Shown: in pieces, positions 1-8,024 of the stretch
Position numbering within the stretch: the stretch's first letter is position 1
Layout of the letters: each line of letters begins with the position of its first letter
NCBI GenBank assembly: GCA_902500695.1
Contig: CABVRQ010000026.1
Location: forward strand, 13,824-39,511
DNA from: an uncultured Nitrospira sp.
GTDB lineage: Bacteria; Nitrospirota; Nitrospiria; Nitrospirales; UBA8639
Reading direction: 5' to 3'
DNA length: 25,688 nt
The notes under the pieces: model-generated
What the model saw: the letters and a program-made list of their open reading frames with translations, nothing else
Told to the model about the DNA's origin: nothing
Databases searched by the model: none
Translations under genes and position numbers: made by a program

Positions 1-875
1 CGATTATTTTTAAAAAAACTCACCCGTCGTTTGTGCAGAGGAGGTTCTATTCCCAGGGGCGTGCAGACCGACTCACAGAGACCGGCAAGCCATTCCACCG
101 GCCTAAGCGGAATATGCATACTCGGGGCAGGAACCTGAAGTTGCGCGGAAATGCGATCCACGAGGTCATGCAAGGGAAGGTATCCATCTCCTCCGATGAT
201 GAACGCTTCACCCACCGCCTTCTCATGTGATGCACAAAGCAGAAACCCTTCAATCACATCATCAATGTATGCGGGATGAAACAACACATTGCCTTGTCCG
301 ATATAGATAAACTGTCGCTTTTTTATAGTGCGAAACAGTTTCAGCATACGAAGATCTTCAGGTCCGTACAGGGAAATCGGTCGAACGACGCTAATGGGCA
401 ATCCGGTTTCCTGATGAAACTTCCACACATATTGTTCCGCCATGAGCTTCGTTTCTTGATATAAATCCGTGGGGTTAAAAGGCGTTTCTTCATGAGCCGG
501 AATCGACTGCACATCCCCATGGACGCCAATCGTGCTGCAATGGACCACGCGGGCAACCTCGTACTTCCTGGCGGCAGTGAGGACATTTTTTGTCCCTTCA
601 ACATTCACCGCATAGGCATCGGTCTTATCCGATCCCCCTTTTCGAAAATTTGAGACCAGGTGAAAGACTTTCTCCACTCCTTTCACGGCCTGCTCCACAT
701 CCGGGAGATTGCGGATGTCTCCCCATATGACTTCACATCCATTCTCACACAAAGCTGCACCCTGCTTGCTTCCCCGATGGGCGAAGACCCGAACCTCCTG
801 ACCGTCTGCGAGTAACCGCCTTACAAGATGGGTTCCCAAAAATCCTTTTCCGCCCGTGACTAAGACTCGTCCCAT
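1..875 (-). CDS. NAD-dependent epimerase/dehydratase (extended SDR), partial at C-terminus
   Basis: This gene reads leftwards off the window edge, so the C-terminus is missing; about 291 codons are visible. The N-terminus has the Rossmann nucleotide-binding motif GGKGFLG (residues 8-14). The SDR catalytic set is visible as Ser114 in HCSTIG and Tyr139/Lys143 in LYQETK. This fits the extended SDR family that acts on nucleotide sugars or related substrates (epimerases, dehydratases, reductases); the substrate cannot be read from the sequence. The start is firm: its ATG overlaps the stop of the upstream methyltransferase gene as TAATG, which suggests coupled translation. It is the last visible gene of a four-gene unit with a glycosyltransferase, a glycerol-3-phosphate dehydrogenase and a methyltransferase. 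A role in making or modifying a sugar of the exported glycan is inferred. Confidence 0.85.
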   Translation of the reverse strand, partial: MGRVLVTGGKGFLGTHLVRRLLADGQEVRVFAHRGSKQGAALCENGCEVIWGDIRNLPDVEQAVKGVEKVFHLVSNFRKGGSDKTDAYAVNVEGTKNVLTAARKYEVARVVHCSTIGVHGDVQSIPAHEETPFNPTDLYQETKLMAEQYVWKFHQETGLPISVVRPISLYGPEDLRMLKLFRTIKKRQFIYIGQGNVLFHPAYIDDVIEGFLLCASHEKAVGEAFIIGGDGYLPLHDLVDRISAQLQVPAPSMHIPLRPVEWLAGLCESVCTPLGIEPPLHKRRVSFFKNN

Positions 876-1681
876 TACGCGTTTGCATCCTTTTTATTTT
901 GAGCAACCACTAAAAGCATGTATCCACTCGTAAAAAATAGGGCGGCATCCAGTTTCGAAATCGTCCAAATAATCGGGTAGAGCAATGAATACATGGTGAA
1001 CACTTTTTGATATTGCTTCAGATCTTTTCCGGTCACCACCAGCCCCTTCGCGGAAGTCCGCTTTCCTCTCTTCAGCAGATCGAACGCAAACGTGATCAAC
1101 GTATCGATACATTCTGAAAAGAATTTGGAATAGGTCTTCTCCGATACCACCTGGAAATGATCGCCCAGTATCCGATTGATGTCCTCGGGGGTATATCCTG
1201 GGCGAAGATGCCCATGTTTCTCATCAGTCTGGCCAATGGCCAATCGAATTTTCCTGAGGAAAGTAGGCTTTATATGCGGCACATTCAGAACAATCCGGCC
1301 ATGAGGCTTCACGATCCGATGCAGCTCACGGATAAAGGCCTCATCATTGGGAATATGTTCAAGGAAATCGATCACGGCCACACAGTCGAATTCATTGTCG
1401 GCAAATGGTGTGGGGCGATCATCAATCTGAAACACCCTCTCATGAATCAAATCTTGAATAGCCTCCACGGTGGTTTGATCCAAGTCCGCGCTTTTCCAAT
1501 GTCCACCCCGTTGACGAAGCAGATAGCTGATCACGCCATTATCCGCTCCAATATCCAGGCACTGTAATGTCTTCGTTTCCCCGAGCGCTTCGGTCAGTTC
1601 TTTATATTTCCGTTGTTTCAAGACGGATTTTTTGAAGAGTCGCAAGGGCCATATAGGCTCTGCTTGTTCCGTCATGTTCAT
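875..1681 (-). CDS. Class I SAM-dependent methyltransferase
   Basis: A 268-residue protein with a class I methyltransferase Rossmann core. Motif I is LDIGADNG (residues 42-49), an acidic residue follows in SADLDQ (about 67), and motif IV is seen as VIDFLEHIPND (about 103-113). This is the Methyltransf_11/Methyltransf_23 style common in polysaccharide loci. The C-terminal 50 residues are unusually hydrophobic (from about YSLLYPIIWTI onward), which suggests membrane association. The start ATG overlaps the end of the glycerol-3-phosphate dehydrogenase gene by 4 bases (ATGA), and its own stop overlaps the next start (TAATG), so it sits in a translationally coupled chain. The acceptor is unknown; methylation of a sugar or of a lipid-linked glycan end is an inference from context. 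Confidence 0.85.
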   Translation of the reverse strand: MNMTEQAEPIWPLRLFKKSVLKQRKYKELTEALGETKTLQCLDIGADNGVISYLLRQRGGHWKSADLDQTTVEAIQDLIHERVFQIDDRPTPFADNEFDCVAVIDFLEHIPNDEAFIRELHRIVKPHGRIVLNVPHIKPTFLRKIRLAIGQTDEKHGHLRPGYTPEDINRILGDHFQVVSEKTYSKFFSECIDTLITFAFDLLKRGKRTSAKGLVVTGKDLKQYQKVFTMYSLLYPIIWTISKLDAALFFTSGYMLLVVAQNKKDANA

Positions 1682-3351
1682 CCTGGATACAGACCTCGCA
1701 CCATGGCCAACTCCTGTAGGGTCCGGCGTTCACTCCATCCCAACTCTTGGGAAAGGATATCCGCACACAAATTCAGGGGCTTATCGCCTGGATAACCAGC
1801 CGTCCCTAACTCTGTTCGGCGAAAAACCACATCACTTAATCGTTGGGCCATTTCTTCCCGCAAGGCATACCGGACTTCTGCTTGGAGAATCTCCATCGAT
1901 TCTGACCCGTCAGGGTTGTTTCTTTCACTCGAATCAGGCAAATACCGAAGCACTGCGCGATAAGAAGACCCATAATTGTGAATCAAGCGATGTACAGCCT
2001 TTTGACTCAATCTCCCGGGTGGACATTTCATTTCCTGACTCAAAAATTCCTGGAATCGGCCAATATTTCCGCCATAAAGAGGGGCGAGAGCCGTTTGAGA
2101 AGGCGATGGAGTTCTGCCCAACACCCGAAACACCCGATCAACCACATGCTCGGCCACTCTTCGTGCCGTGGTGAATTTTACCCCCAGGAGCGAAATGACA
2201 TTTCGGGCGCCCACGTCTTCCCTTGTACGGATGAAGGCTTCACTTTCCAGTTGAATATCTCCACGGCGAGACTCCCCATTAACTCCCGGGAGCAAACCAC
2301 CATTGACCATAGCCACATCTTTCATGGTGAGGGCTGCTTGGGGATAGGCCTGATTGATTTCCTGCAAAAACTCATGAATATCTTCCTCTGAAATCCTGAA
2401 TGCATCGGGTTTTCCTTCATACGAACGATATGAGGTTCCAATGAGAGAACAATTCCGCCAGGGCACCATAAAGAGCAGTCGTTTTCCCTTATTCAGCAGG
2501 GCACGGTCATCGGAATAGGATCCCCTGGCAGCCAGCCCCACCGCATAAGAAGAGAACAATGGACGGGTGAGAATATTAAAAGCTTTGACCCACGAACCCT
2601 TGCGGTTGCCTGGTTGATCAGACAACATGTCTTCAGTTTGATCCAACCAGGGGCCGCACGCATTCACCACCACGTTGGCCTCGACCTGGAAACGCTCTCC
2701 TGATAGTCGATCCTCCGCTTCCAGCCCACGAACCTGATCATTCGTTTTGAGATATCCCACCACCTTGACATAGTTCGCCACTTCCGCTCCCATCGATTCG
2801 GCAGAATGGAGAAATGACAGGAGCAATCGTTCTGAGTTGTACACCATGCCATCATGAAACACTCCACCACCCGTCAGATCATGTTCAGGAATATTCGGCA
2901 ACAGCTCCAGCACCTGACGTCGAGAGAGAATCCGTCCCCGTGGAATATGTTTTTGAGGGTCATCCAATCGGTTTCGGTCAAACCCGATGAGATCGTTGAT
3001 CGCTAAAGCACAAGCAAAAACCTCTTTCCCGCGCAGCCCATGCCCATAGGTGGGAATCAGGACCGGCAAGGGATGGACCAAATGGGGGGCAATGCGCATA
3101 AGAGCCATTTGCTCCTGGATTGATTCCCGCATTCGCGTAAAATCCCCATGCTGTAAATATCTAAATCCTCCATGAATAATCTTTAAGCTATTGGCCGATG
3201 TCCCTGAACCGATATCCCCTTGTTCAAGTAGCACCACTGATAACCCACGAAGGCTCGCATCCCAGGCCACACAGGCTCCATAAATTCCTCCGCCCACTAC
3301 TGCCACATCGTATCGGGCATTCGCCAAACGGGGTAAATTTCTGGTCATCAT
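1678..3351 (-). CDS. FAD-dependent glycerol-3-phosphate dehydrogenase (GlpD/GlpA-type)
   Basis: A 557-residue flavoprotein of the DAO/GlpD family, which oxidises sn-glycerol 3-phosphate to dihydroxyacetone phosphate at the membrane and passes electrons to quinone. The FAD dinucleotide fold is clear: VVGGGIYGA (18-26), then a Glu ending the second strand (LLEQGD) and the family motif SLKIIHGGFRYLQHG near residues 55-68. The C-terminal part from about residue 400 fits the DAO_C helical domain. The length matches bacterial GPDHs (about 500-560). It lies 30 bases after the GT4 gene and overlaps the methyltransferase start by 4 bases. That placement inside a glycan unit is odd for a central-metabolism enzyme. 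A specialised relative acting on a glycerol-phosphate or other hydroxy-acid substrate is an alternative. Confidence 0.85.
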   Translation of the reverse strand: MMTRNLPRLANARYDVAVVGGGIYGACVAWDASLRGLSVVLLEQGDIGSGTSANSLKIIHGGFRYLQHGDFTRMRESIQEQMALMRIAPHLVHPLPVLIPTYGHGLRGKEVFACALAINDLIGFDRNRLDDPQKHIPRGRILSRRQVLELLPNIPEHDLTGGGVFHDGMVYNSERLLLSFLHSAESMGAEVANYVKVVGYLKTNDQVRGLEAEDRLSGERFQVEANVVVNACGPWLDQTEDMLSDQPGNRKGSWVKAFNILTRPLFSSYAVGLAARGSYSDDRALLNKGKRLLFMVPWRNCSLIGTSYRSYEGKPDAFRISEEDIHEFLQEINQAYPQAALTMKDVAMVNGGLLPGVNGESRRGDIQLESEAFIRTREDVGARNVISLLGVKFTTARRVAEHVVDRVFRVLGRTPSPSQTALAPLYGGNIGRFQEFLSQEMKCPPGRLSQKAVHRLIHNYGSSYRAVLRYLPDSSERNNPDGSESMEILQAEVRYALREEMAQRLSDVVFRRTELGTAGYPGDKPLNLCADILSQELGWSERRTLQELAMVRGLYPG

Positions 3352-3381
3352 CGCGCCTTAAGATTGAAAGAACCAGATTAT

Positions 3382-4554
3382 CTAACAAGGTCGGGAAGGC
3401 TGCTGTACAGTTTCACGGAGATAATCATATGCAGCGTTCAATTTCATTCGAAATGCGGGAAAGCTGTACTTTTCATCGACCAGTTTCCGGGCTGCCAGAC
3501 CCAAGGTTCGTCGTAGATCTTGGTTCTTAATAAGTTGAAGCATCCCTTCACCAAAGGATTCCGGAGTGGGATCGGCCAACAGGGCCACGTCCCGATTAAT
3601 AACCTGGGTATGAGTCAGCAAATTCGTCGCTAAAACCGCCTTTCCGCTGGCGAGATAGGAATACAATTTCATCGGAGTATTATTGCCTTTAATTCGTGGA
3701 GAGACCAAAATGTCAGCTTGCGACAGATAGACAGGCAATTGATCAAGAGGTCGAGGGCCAAGGAAGTGAACATTCCCCTCGATACCCAATCTTTCTGCTT
3801 GGTGTTTATAGAAAACTCGATTGTCTTTTTCACCGCCCACAATGAATAGCGTGCTCTGGGGAGCTTCTTTCAAAGCCAGAGCGAAACTATCCAATAACAA
3901 ATCGATTCCTTGATAGGTTTCCAGATTCCCAACATATAAAATCCGTATGCCCGGAACATCGAGATCCCTGTTCAACTTCAAGGGACTTGTCGATTCACCA
4001 AGAAGCGGAATATCTTCAAGGAGCATCACCTTTGAGGGATGATACGGTTCAATACGCTTGGCCAAGGCTTCGCACACAGGCAACACCACTGAAGCAGACT
4101 GTACGACCCGCCTTTCACACAACATGAACGCCTTTGCCAGGCAATCCAGGCCTGGATATTTCTCAATCATTTGTTGGGCTAACGAGGAGTCCATGTCATA
4201 GAGGTAGGGAATACGTGCTATCCAATGCACGACAAGCGCCATAAAGGCCGATTCTTCAACGGCATGAATGAGGTGGTAACGTTTTTTACAGAGCAACACC
4301 ATCAACTTGGCACACAGAAGGCCATCACACACTAACTTCTTCCATGAAAACCCTGGTCGAATGTTGCCGAGAAATGACCATGCGGGGATTCGGTAAATAC
4401 TCACATTTGGATAATCCACCGCTCTCCCTTCGTGGAAGGTGAGAACATCAACATTATCCCCGCGTTCAGATAAGACTTTGAGGACAAGATTGACCGCAAT
4501 GGGTGTTCCTCGATCCTGGTAAAACGGATGGGGAGCCAACAGCAAAATATTCAT
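3382..4554 (-). CDS. Glycosyltransferase family 4 protein
   Basis: A 390-residue GT-B glycosyltransferase. The N-terminal acceptor domain starts with MNILLLAPHPFYQDRGTPIA, including the glycine loop at 16-17. The C-terminal Glycos_transf_1 domain begins near residue 200 (GIRILYVGNLETYQG). The nucleotide-sugar site is the stretch SPRIKGNNTPMKLYSYLASG (285-304). The two glutamates of the usual EX7E motif are here Asn291 and Ser299, a pattern I associate with a GT4 subgroup rather than with decay. No signal peptide or membrane helix is evident, so it should work on the cytoplasmic face and add a sugar to a lipid-linked intermediate. It is the first gene of the four-gene unit and is separated by 380 bases from the upstream barrel gene. 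Donor and acceptor are unknown. Confidence 0.9.
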   Translation of the reverse strand: MNILLLAPHPFYQDRGTPIAVNLVLKVLSERGDNVDVLTFHEGRAVDYPNVSIYRIPAWSFLGNIRPGFSWKKLVCDGLLCAKLMVLLCKKRYHLIHAVEESAFMALVVHWIARIPYLYDMDSSLAQQMIEKYPGLDCLAKAFMLCERRVVQSASVVLPVCEALAKRIEPYHPSKVMLLEDIPLLGESTSPLKLNRDLDVPGIRILYVGNLETYQGIDLLLDSFALALKEAPQSTLFIVGGEKDNRVFYKHQAERLGIEGNVHFLGPRPLDQLPVYLSQADILVSPRIKGNNTPMKLYSYLASGKAVLATNLLTHTQVINRDVALLADPTPESFGEGMLQLIKNQDLRRTLGLAARKLVDEKYSFPAFRMKLNAAYDYLRETVQQPSRPC

Positions 4555-4633
4555 ATCAGCATCTCATTCAATGCGTACTCGAGACCTCGGTATTCGTGCG
4601 TGTCTACCCCATGCCATGATCACTAAAATCTTG

Positions 4634-4675
4634 CCCTCCCAAGGGTGACAAATCATTCGGCGCCCTTGGGTAGGG
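4634..4675. other. Strong imperfect hairpin in the 380-base spacer 4555-4934
   Basis: CCCAAGGGTG (4638-4647) pairs with CGCCCTTGGG (4661-4670) with one G-T pair and a 13-base loop. CCCT (4634-4637) and AGGG (4672-4675) extend it past a one-base bulge. It lies between the barrel gene stop and the GT4 start, about 80 bases upstream of the GT4 gene. Read leftwards it is followed by a weak ATTTTAG stretch, so it could be a terminator/attenuator or an mRNA processing site. The rest of 4555-4934 shows no convincing gene. Confidence 0.4.
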
Positions 4676-4934
4676 AGTAGACGAAGGTGGCAAACAGGCC
4701 CTTTCATGTGGGTATCGGCCTATTGAAGAAACGAGTTAACAATTGGGGAGAGGTGAGGGAGAAGAATCCATAAATTTATGATGACAACGCATTACCCACT
4801 CAGGCCATTTTTCTTGAGCACATGTGAGAAGTGTGATGGCAAAAAGGCATATTGGGAGCCAAATGGATCGAGAGGCCACTGGCGATGAGAAAATTCCTGG
4901 GTCCCCATCCTGTCGCCTTATTTTTGACCAATCA

Positions 4935-6287
4935 CTATCGCATCCACACCCAAGGGTCGGCATAGGCCGTTAACCCAAGAAAGACCTGGTTGACTTTAAT
5001 ATCATCGACCGCCAAACCTTTTGATTTCTGATTGATATGGGAGTAGCTCACATTGCCGGAAAGCCATGTCAGAAAAAAATAAGTGATACCACCTTGAACC
5101 CGATAGGTATTGGTATCAAAGGCATCTCCGTCTTGAGTTGATTTGTTTTTCGCGTAACCGAGGGACGCAAAGCCATTCAATTTTGCGCTCAGGTTGTGTT
5201 GAATCCTTCCGGTAAGAGTTTGCGTGCGAGTCGCCTGAGAGGCCAATCCTCCCCCCCCACCGATAGTTTGATCTACAGTCAGGGAAATGTTTCCATTTCG
5301 ATAGCCTTTCGTGATTGTTGCTCCCCCAACAAATGTACTCTGCCACTTCTCAGAAAGCGTTTTTGTGGTGGCTCCATTTTCATTCGTCTCTTTAGCACCT
5401 GTTTGTTTGCTAAAGGCTGCCCCCCCCTGAAGAGAACCCGTCAACAACGGAGTAAAATTATGGGAAATGGTCAATCGAGGCTGGTGGGAAACCAGTTTAT
5501 CCGAGACGGTGACCTGGGTAGGCGTGCCGAGATAATCTGTCTGGAGATAGGTATAGGAAGGGATGATGGTCGTTTGCTCAGACTTCCCAAAGTGCACAGC
5601 AATTTTCCCAAAGTGTGTCACAGAATCTTGAAACCCACTCGAAAAAAAATGAAGGTACTGATTTTTGTAGCTAAAAACCGGAGTTACCGACGGCGTCATG
5701 GCATAGCCTAAGGTAATTCCGGAGAAATTCGAAAACGCACTGGCCCGGGAAGTAAACACTCCCTGGGTGCCACCGGTTCCCTGTGAAACTCCAGATCCGC
5801 CCAAGGCTCCTCCGGCCGCGCTTCCCGTACCACCATCACCCCCTCCTCTCCCATTAAACGCCGTGGACGCGTCCTGCGCTCCAGACAGAGAGAATGCATC
5901 CAATTGCGGGGTAAAACTCATGTTTTCATCAATGGTTACGGTCAACTTCTTATAACGTTTGGTCAGGAAAGGGAGGTCCAACAGAATGTTGGCGTTTTGA
6001 ATATACCGATTTTGATCAGGGTTGTTGACAAATGCTGCAAGCCTGCCGAAATACGTCCCGCCAATCACAATATCAGGGTTGTCATATTTAAGGACAAGAT
6101 TGGGCCCCAGTAAGGTTCCAAAATCATCCTCTCTGTCTTTATCATTGTAAAAAAGATTGTCCGTGTATGTTTGAGTGGCGTTAAAGGAGGATTCCAGAGT
6201 AAGCGCAGCTGAAACGAGACTCAAAGGGTACGCGATGGCCAGGAAGAGAATAAACAAAACCGGACGAAAGACATTCTGATTTCGCAT
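4935..6287 (-). CDS. Outer-membrane beta-barrel protein, XrtA/PEP-CTERM-associated type (TIGR03016-like)
   Basis: A 450-residue exported protein. A signal peptide covers about residues 1-27 (hydrophobic VLFILFLAIAY, then PLSLVSA). Mature sequence starts LTLESSFNATQTYTDNLFY, typical of the TIGR03016-like outer-membrane barrels found beside exosortase-linked exopolysaccharide genes. The remainder alternates polar and hydrophobic residues in many short strands with aromatic ends, and ends in a strand (VNQVFLGLTAYADPWVW). Residues 146-176 form a glycine-rich, low-complexity insert between strands, probably an extracellular loop. It likely sits in the outer membrane and helps export or hold the polysaccharide; the exact function of the family is not established. 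A purine-rich GAGGAGG lies about 14 bases before the ATG, further than usual. Confidence 0.75.
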   Translation of the reverse strand: MRNQNVFRPVLFILFLAIAYPLSLVSAALTLESSFNATQTYTDNLFYNDKDREDDFGTLLGPNLVLKYDNPDIVIGGTYFGRLAAFVNNPDQNRYIQNANILLDLPFLTKRYKKLTVTIDENMSFTPQLDAFSLSGAQDASTAFNGRGGGDGGTGSAAGGALGGSGVSQGTGGTQGVFTSRASAFSNFSGITLGYAMTPSVTPVFSYKNQYLHFFSSGFQDSVTHFGKIAVHFGKSEQTTIIPSYTYLQTDYLGTPTQVTVSDKLVSHQPRLTISHNFTPLLTGSLQGGAAFSKQTGAKETNENGATTKTLSEKWQSTFVGGATITKGYRNGNISLTVDQTIGGGGGLASQATRTQTLTGRIQHNLSAKLNGFASLGYAKNKSTQDGDAFDTNTYRVQGGITYFFLTWLSGNVSYSHINQKSKGLAVDDIKVNQVFLGLTAYADPWVWMR

Positions 6288-6764
6288 GCTCTAAATCACA
6301 TCCTCCTCATCTGATTGGCCAGACACCACCCCAAGCCCTGAAAAGGGCTGGCACTGTCGCCTCCAAATCTCAAGACAAGAGAATCAACCAATAAAACCGT
6401 GCATAATGTAATTTATCGGTCAAAAAAATGAAAAAATAAGCCACAAGTCAAAAAATATTTCAGGCTCAATGATTGTCTGAAAAGTTGGCGATGAAAAATC
6501 GTTACTGACTTGACTGGGGTTCATGACGAGAAACAACGAATTCCAAGGAGAACTGATGGGCGGCTTAATTTTCGGTTCACTTCAGAAGGTTTGAGGAGAT
6601 TTAAAAATAGAAATGTGGGCCTACGACAGGAAGGATATGGGAGTGTTGCCAATTGAGGAATAGGCGTAAAGGTCCGCTACCAATTCACCAACAATTTTTT
6701 CCTATGGCAAAAAGGCCTTGCATAGAGGATGTGGGTGGGTGGTTTGCTGACAGACACCGTCTAA
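6288..6764. other. 477-base intergenic region, no gene seen
   Basis: I see no ORF with recognisable product on either strand. The stretch is AT-rich around 6400-6470, with several A runs. A short hairpin AGCCCT-GAAA-AGGGCT (6334-6349) with a GNRA-type loop lies about 45 bases before the barrel start and would be in its leader. On the minus strand a TTGACC (6423-6418) has no good -10 at normal spacing, so I call no promoter. Confidence 0.5.
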
Positions 6765-7589
6765 TTAGGAGGGAATGAGGTTGCGATACGGCCCGAAGGA
6801 AAAGTCCTGAATGAGTTGGGTCAGACGATCATGAACCTTTTCTAGATTCAGGTAATGACGAAACTCTGAAAGCGTAGAGCCCCTCATACGAGGTTGAGTA
6901 GGGTCCAGCTCCCACGGATGGAGGTACATAATGAGAGGATGCCCCTGCGATTCGATTCGCTGCAAGAGTGGCTTGAGCAACCGATAGGGAAACAGACGAA
7001 AATATCCGCCTCCGGCAACCGGAAAGGTCATCCCGGCCCATTTACAGGTCGAAGGTGGCATCTCCCAAAGAGGACCTGAATCGGTGGAGATGGTGTGAAT
7101 GGTTGGGATGGCACCAGGAATTCCATAGTAATCGTGGACGACGGCCATAATACTGGAATCATAGAGGTACCCCTCCTCTACCAGAATCGGCAAGGCCCAT
7201 TCCGATTCCTTCGTAATAGAGAAAGTCGGAGCACGGTAACCGATGATGGGCACACCCCCAATATCTTCTAAAATATGTTTGGCCTGACGAATATCTTCCC
7301 TAAATGCCTCAGGCGTTTGCCCCGTAATGAGTTCATGCGCATACCCATGAGAGGCCAACTCATGCCCCGACTCCACAATGCGCCTGATTAACCCTTTGTG
7401 TCGTTCGGCCACCCAACCCAGCACAAACATCGTGGCATGAATCCCCTGCTTCTCCAGGAGATCCAGGATGAGATGAGTGTTGCGCTCTACCCGACTTTCA
7501 TGCCTCTCCCAATGGCGGCGGCGAGCCACACAATCAAAAGCAGCCACCTGAAAATGTTCTTCAATATCGAAGCTCAACCCGTGAATCAT
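6765..7589 (-). CDS. Polysaccharide deacetylase, XrtA/PEP-CTERM-associated family (DUF3473-type)
   Basis: A 274-residue carbohydrate-esterase-4-type (NodB-fold) deacetylase of the XrtA-linked subfamily. It starts with the subfamily signature SFDIEEHFQ, giving the catalytic/metal aspartate at Asp8. The metal histidines are in SHGYAH (His81, His85). The motif YRAPTFSI (118-125) and the C-terminal YLHPWELD (222-229, His224) complete the active site. The full family length is present and no signal peptide is seen, as usual for this subfamily. It removes N-acetyl groups from a polysaccharide or its lipid-linked precursor; the true substrate is unknown. Gaps of 435 bases upstream and 477 bases downstream suggest its own promoter, unlike the tight unit further on. 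Confidence 0.9.
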   Translation of the reverse strand: MIHGLSFDIEEHFQVAAFDCVARRRHWERHESRVERNTHLILDLLEKQGIHATMFVLGWVAERHKGLIRRIVESGHELASHGYAHELITGQTPEAFREDIRQAKHILEDIGGVPIIGYRAPTFSITKESEWALPILVEEGYLYDSSIMAVVHDYYGIPGAIPTIHTISTDSGPLWEMPPSTCKWAGMTFPVAGGGYFRLFPYRLLKPLLQRIESQGHPLIMYLHPWELDPTQPRMRGSTLSEFRHYLNLEKVHDRLTQLIQDFSFGPYRNLIPS

Positions 7590-7716
7590 GATGAATGCCC
7601 ATCCTTTAAAGTGATTTCAGACCCTTTCGGTTTATCGAAGGGTACACTGAAGTCCGTTGAAGTGTAACGAGTGGCGCAGCGTGGGATCTCCCACGATTCA
7701 CAAGTGGGAACTTGAA

Positions 7717-7956
7717 GGCATGAGGGGGTAAAGCGTGGGACGTAAGGGGTAAGGAGTGGGAAGTAAGCGGAGATTTTCTGGTGAAGTTTGATAGAGCAGA
7801 CCTACGATGAAAAACACCAACACATTTGCTTCACCCTTTACCTTTCATACGGCATCTGTTCATTAAAAAATAAAAGATACATGCCTGATTACTCATGTCG
7901 AGAGGGACGGGGGGAGATTCGGCTACCGTTGCACTCTTCACCCTTTATGCCTCACG
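7717..7956. repeat. Degenerate short-repeat intergenic element within 7590-8024
   Basis: The 435-base gap before the deacetylase holds low-complexity G-rich units on the plus strand at about 7720-7770 (variants of GTGGGA and GTAAGGGG). Two copies in the opposite sense share CTTCACCCTTTA at 7829 and 7936. A 7-bp inverted repeat CGTGGGA/TCCCACG lies at 7680-7695, and an imperfect ACCCTTTCG/CGAAGGGT pair at 7621-7643. No gene is seen. The units look like a decayed scattered repeat family rather than coding or CRISPR sequence. Confidence 0.45.
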
Positions 7957-7989
7957 AAATATGACCCGAGCCCGACCACACGGAGTCAT

Positions 7990-8018
7990 TCTAAAAGGTC
8001 CATCAAACTCCCTGTCAA
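7990..8018 (-). promoter_or_regulatory. Candidate sigma-70 promoter upstream of the deacetylase gene
   Basis: On the minus strand TTGACA (8018-8013) is a perfect -35 box. At 17-base spacing the -10 would be TTTAGA (7995-7990), which is weak; TAGAAT at 19 bases is closer to consensus. It lies just past the sugar transferase stop and about 400 bases before the deacetylase start, so transcription from here would give a long leader through the repeat element. Confidence 0.25.
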
Positions 8019-8024
8019 TTTCGC

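Noticed and set aside
1632..2391. Plus-strand frames of 180 and 137 codons
   Set aside because: They lie antisense to the well-supported glycerol-3-phosphate dehydrogenase and show no family motifs.
4736..4963. 75-codon minus-strand frame after the barrel gene with a hydrophobic segment (RSIWLPICLFAITLLTC)
   Set aside because: It overlaps the barrel C-terminus by 29 bases, lacks a ribosome site and ends in low-complexity residues; nothing supports coding.
6418..6423. TTGACC on the minus strand as -35 of the barrel gene
   Set aside because: No acceptable -10 at 15-19 bases; the nearest T/A-rich hexamer is 21 bases away.
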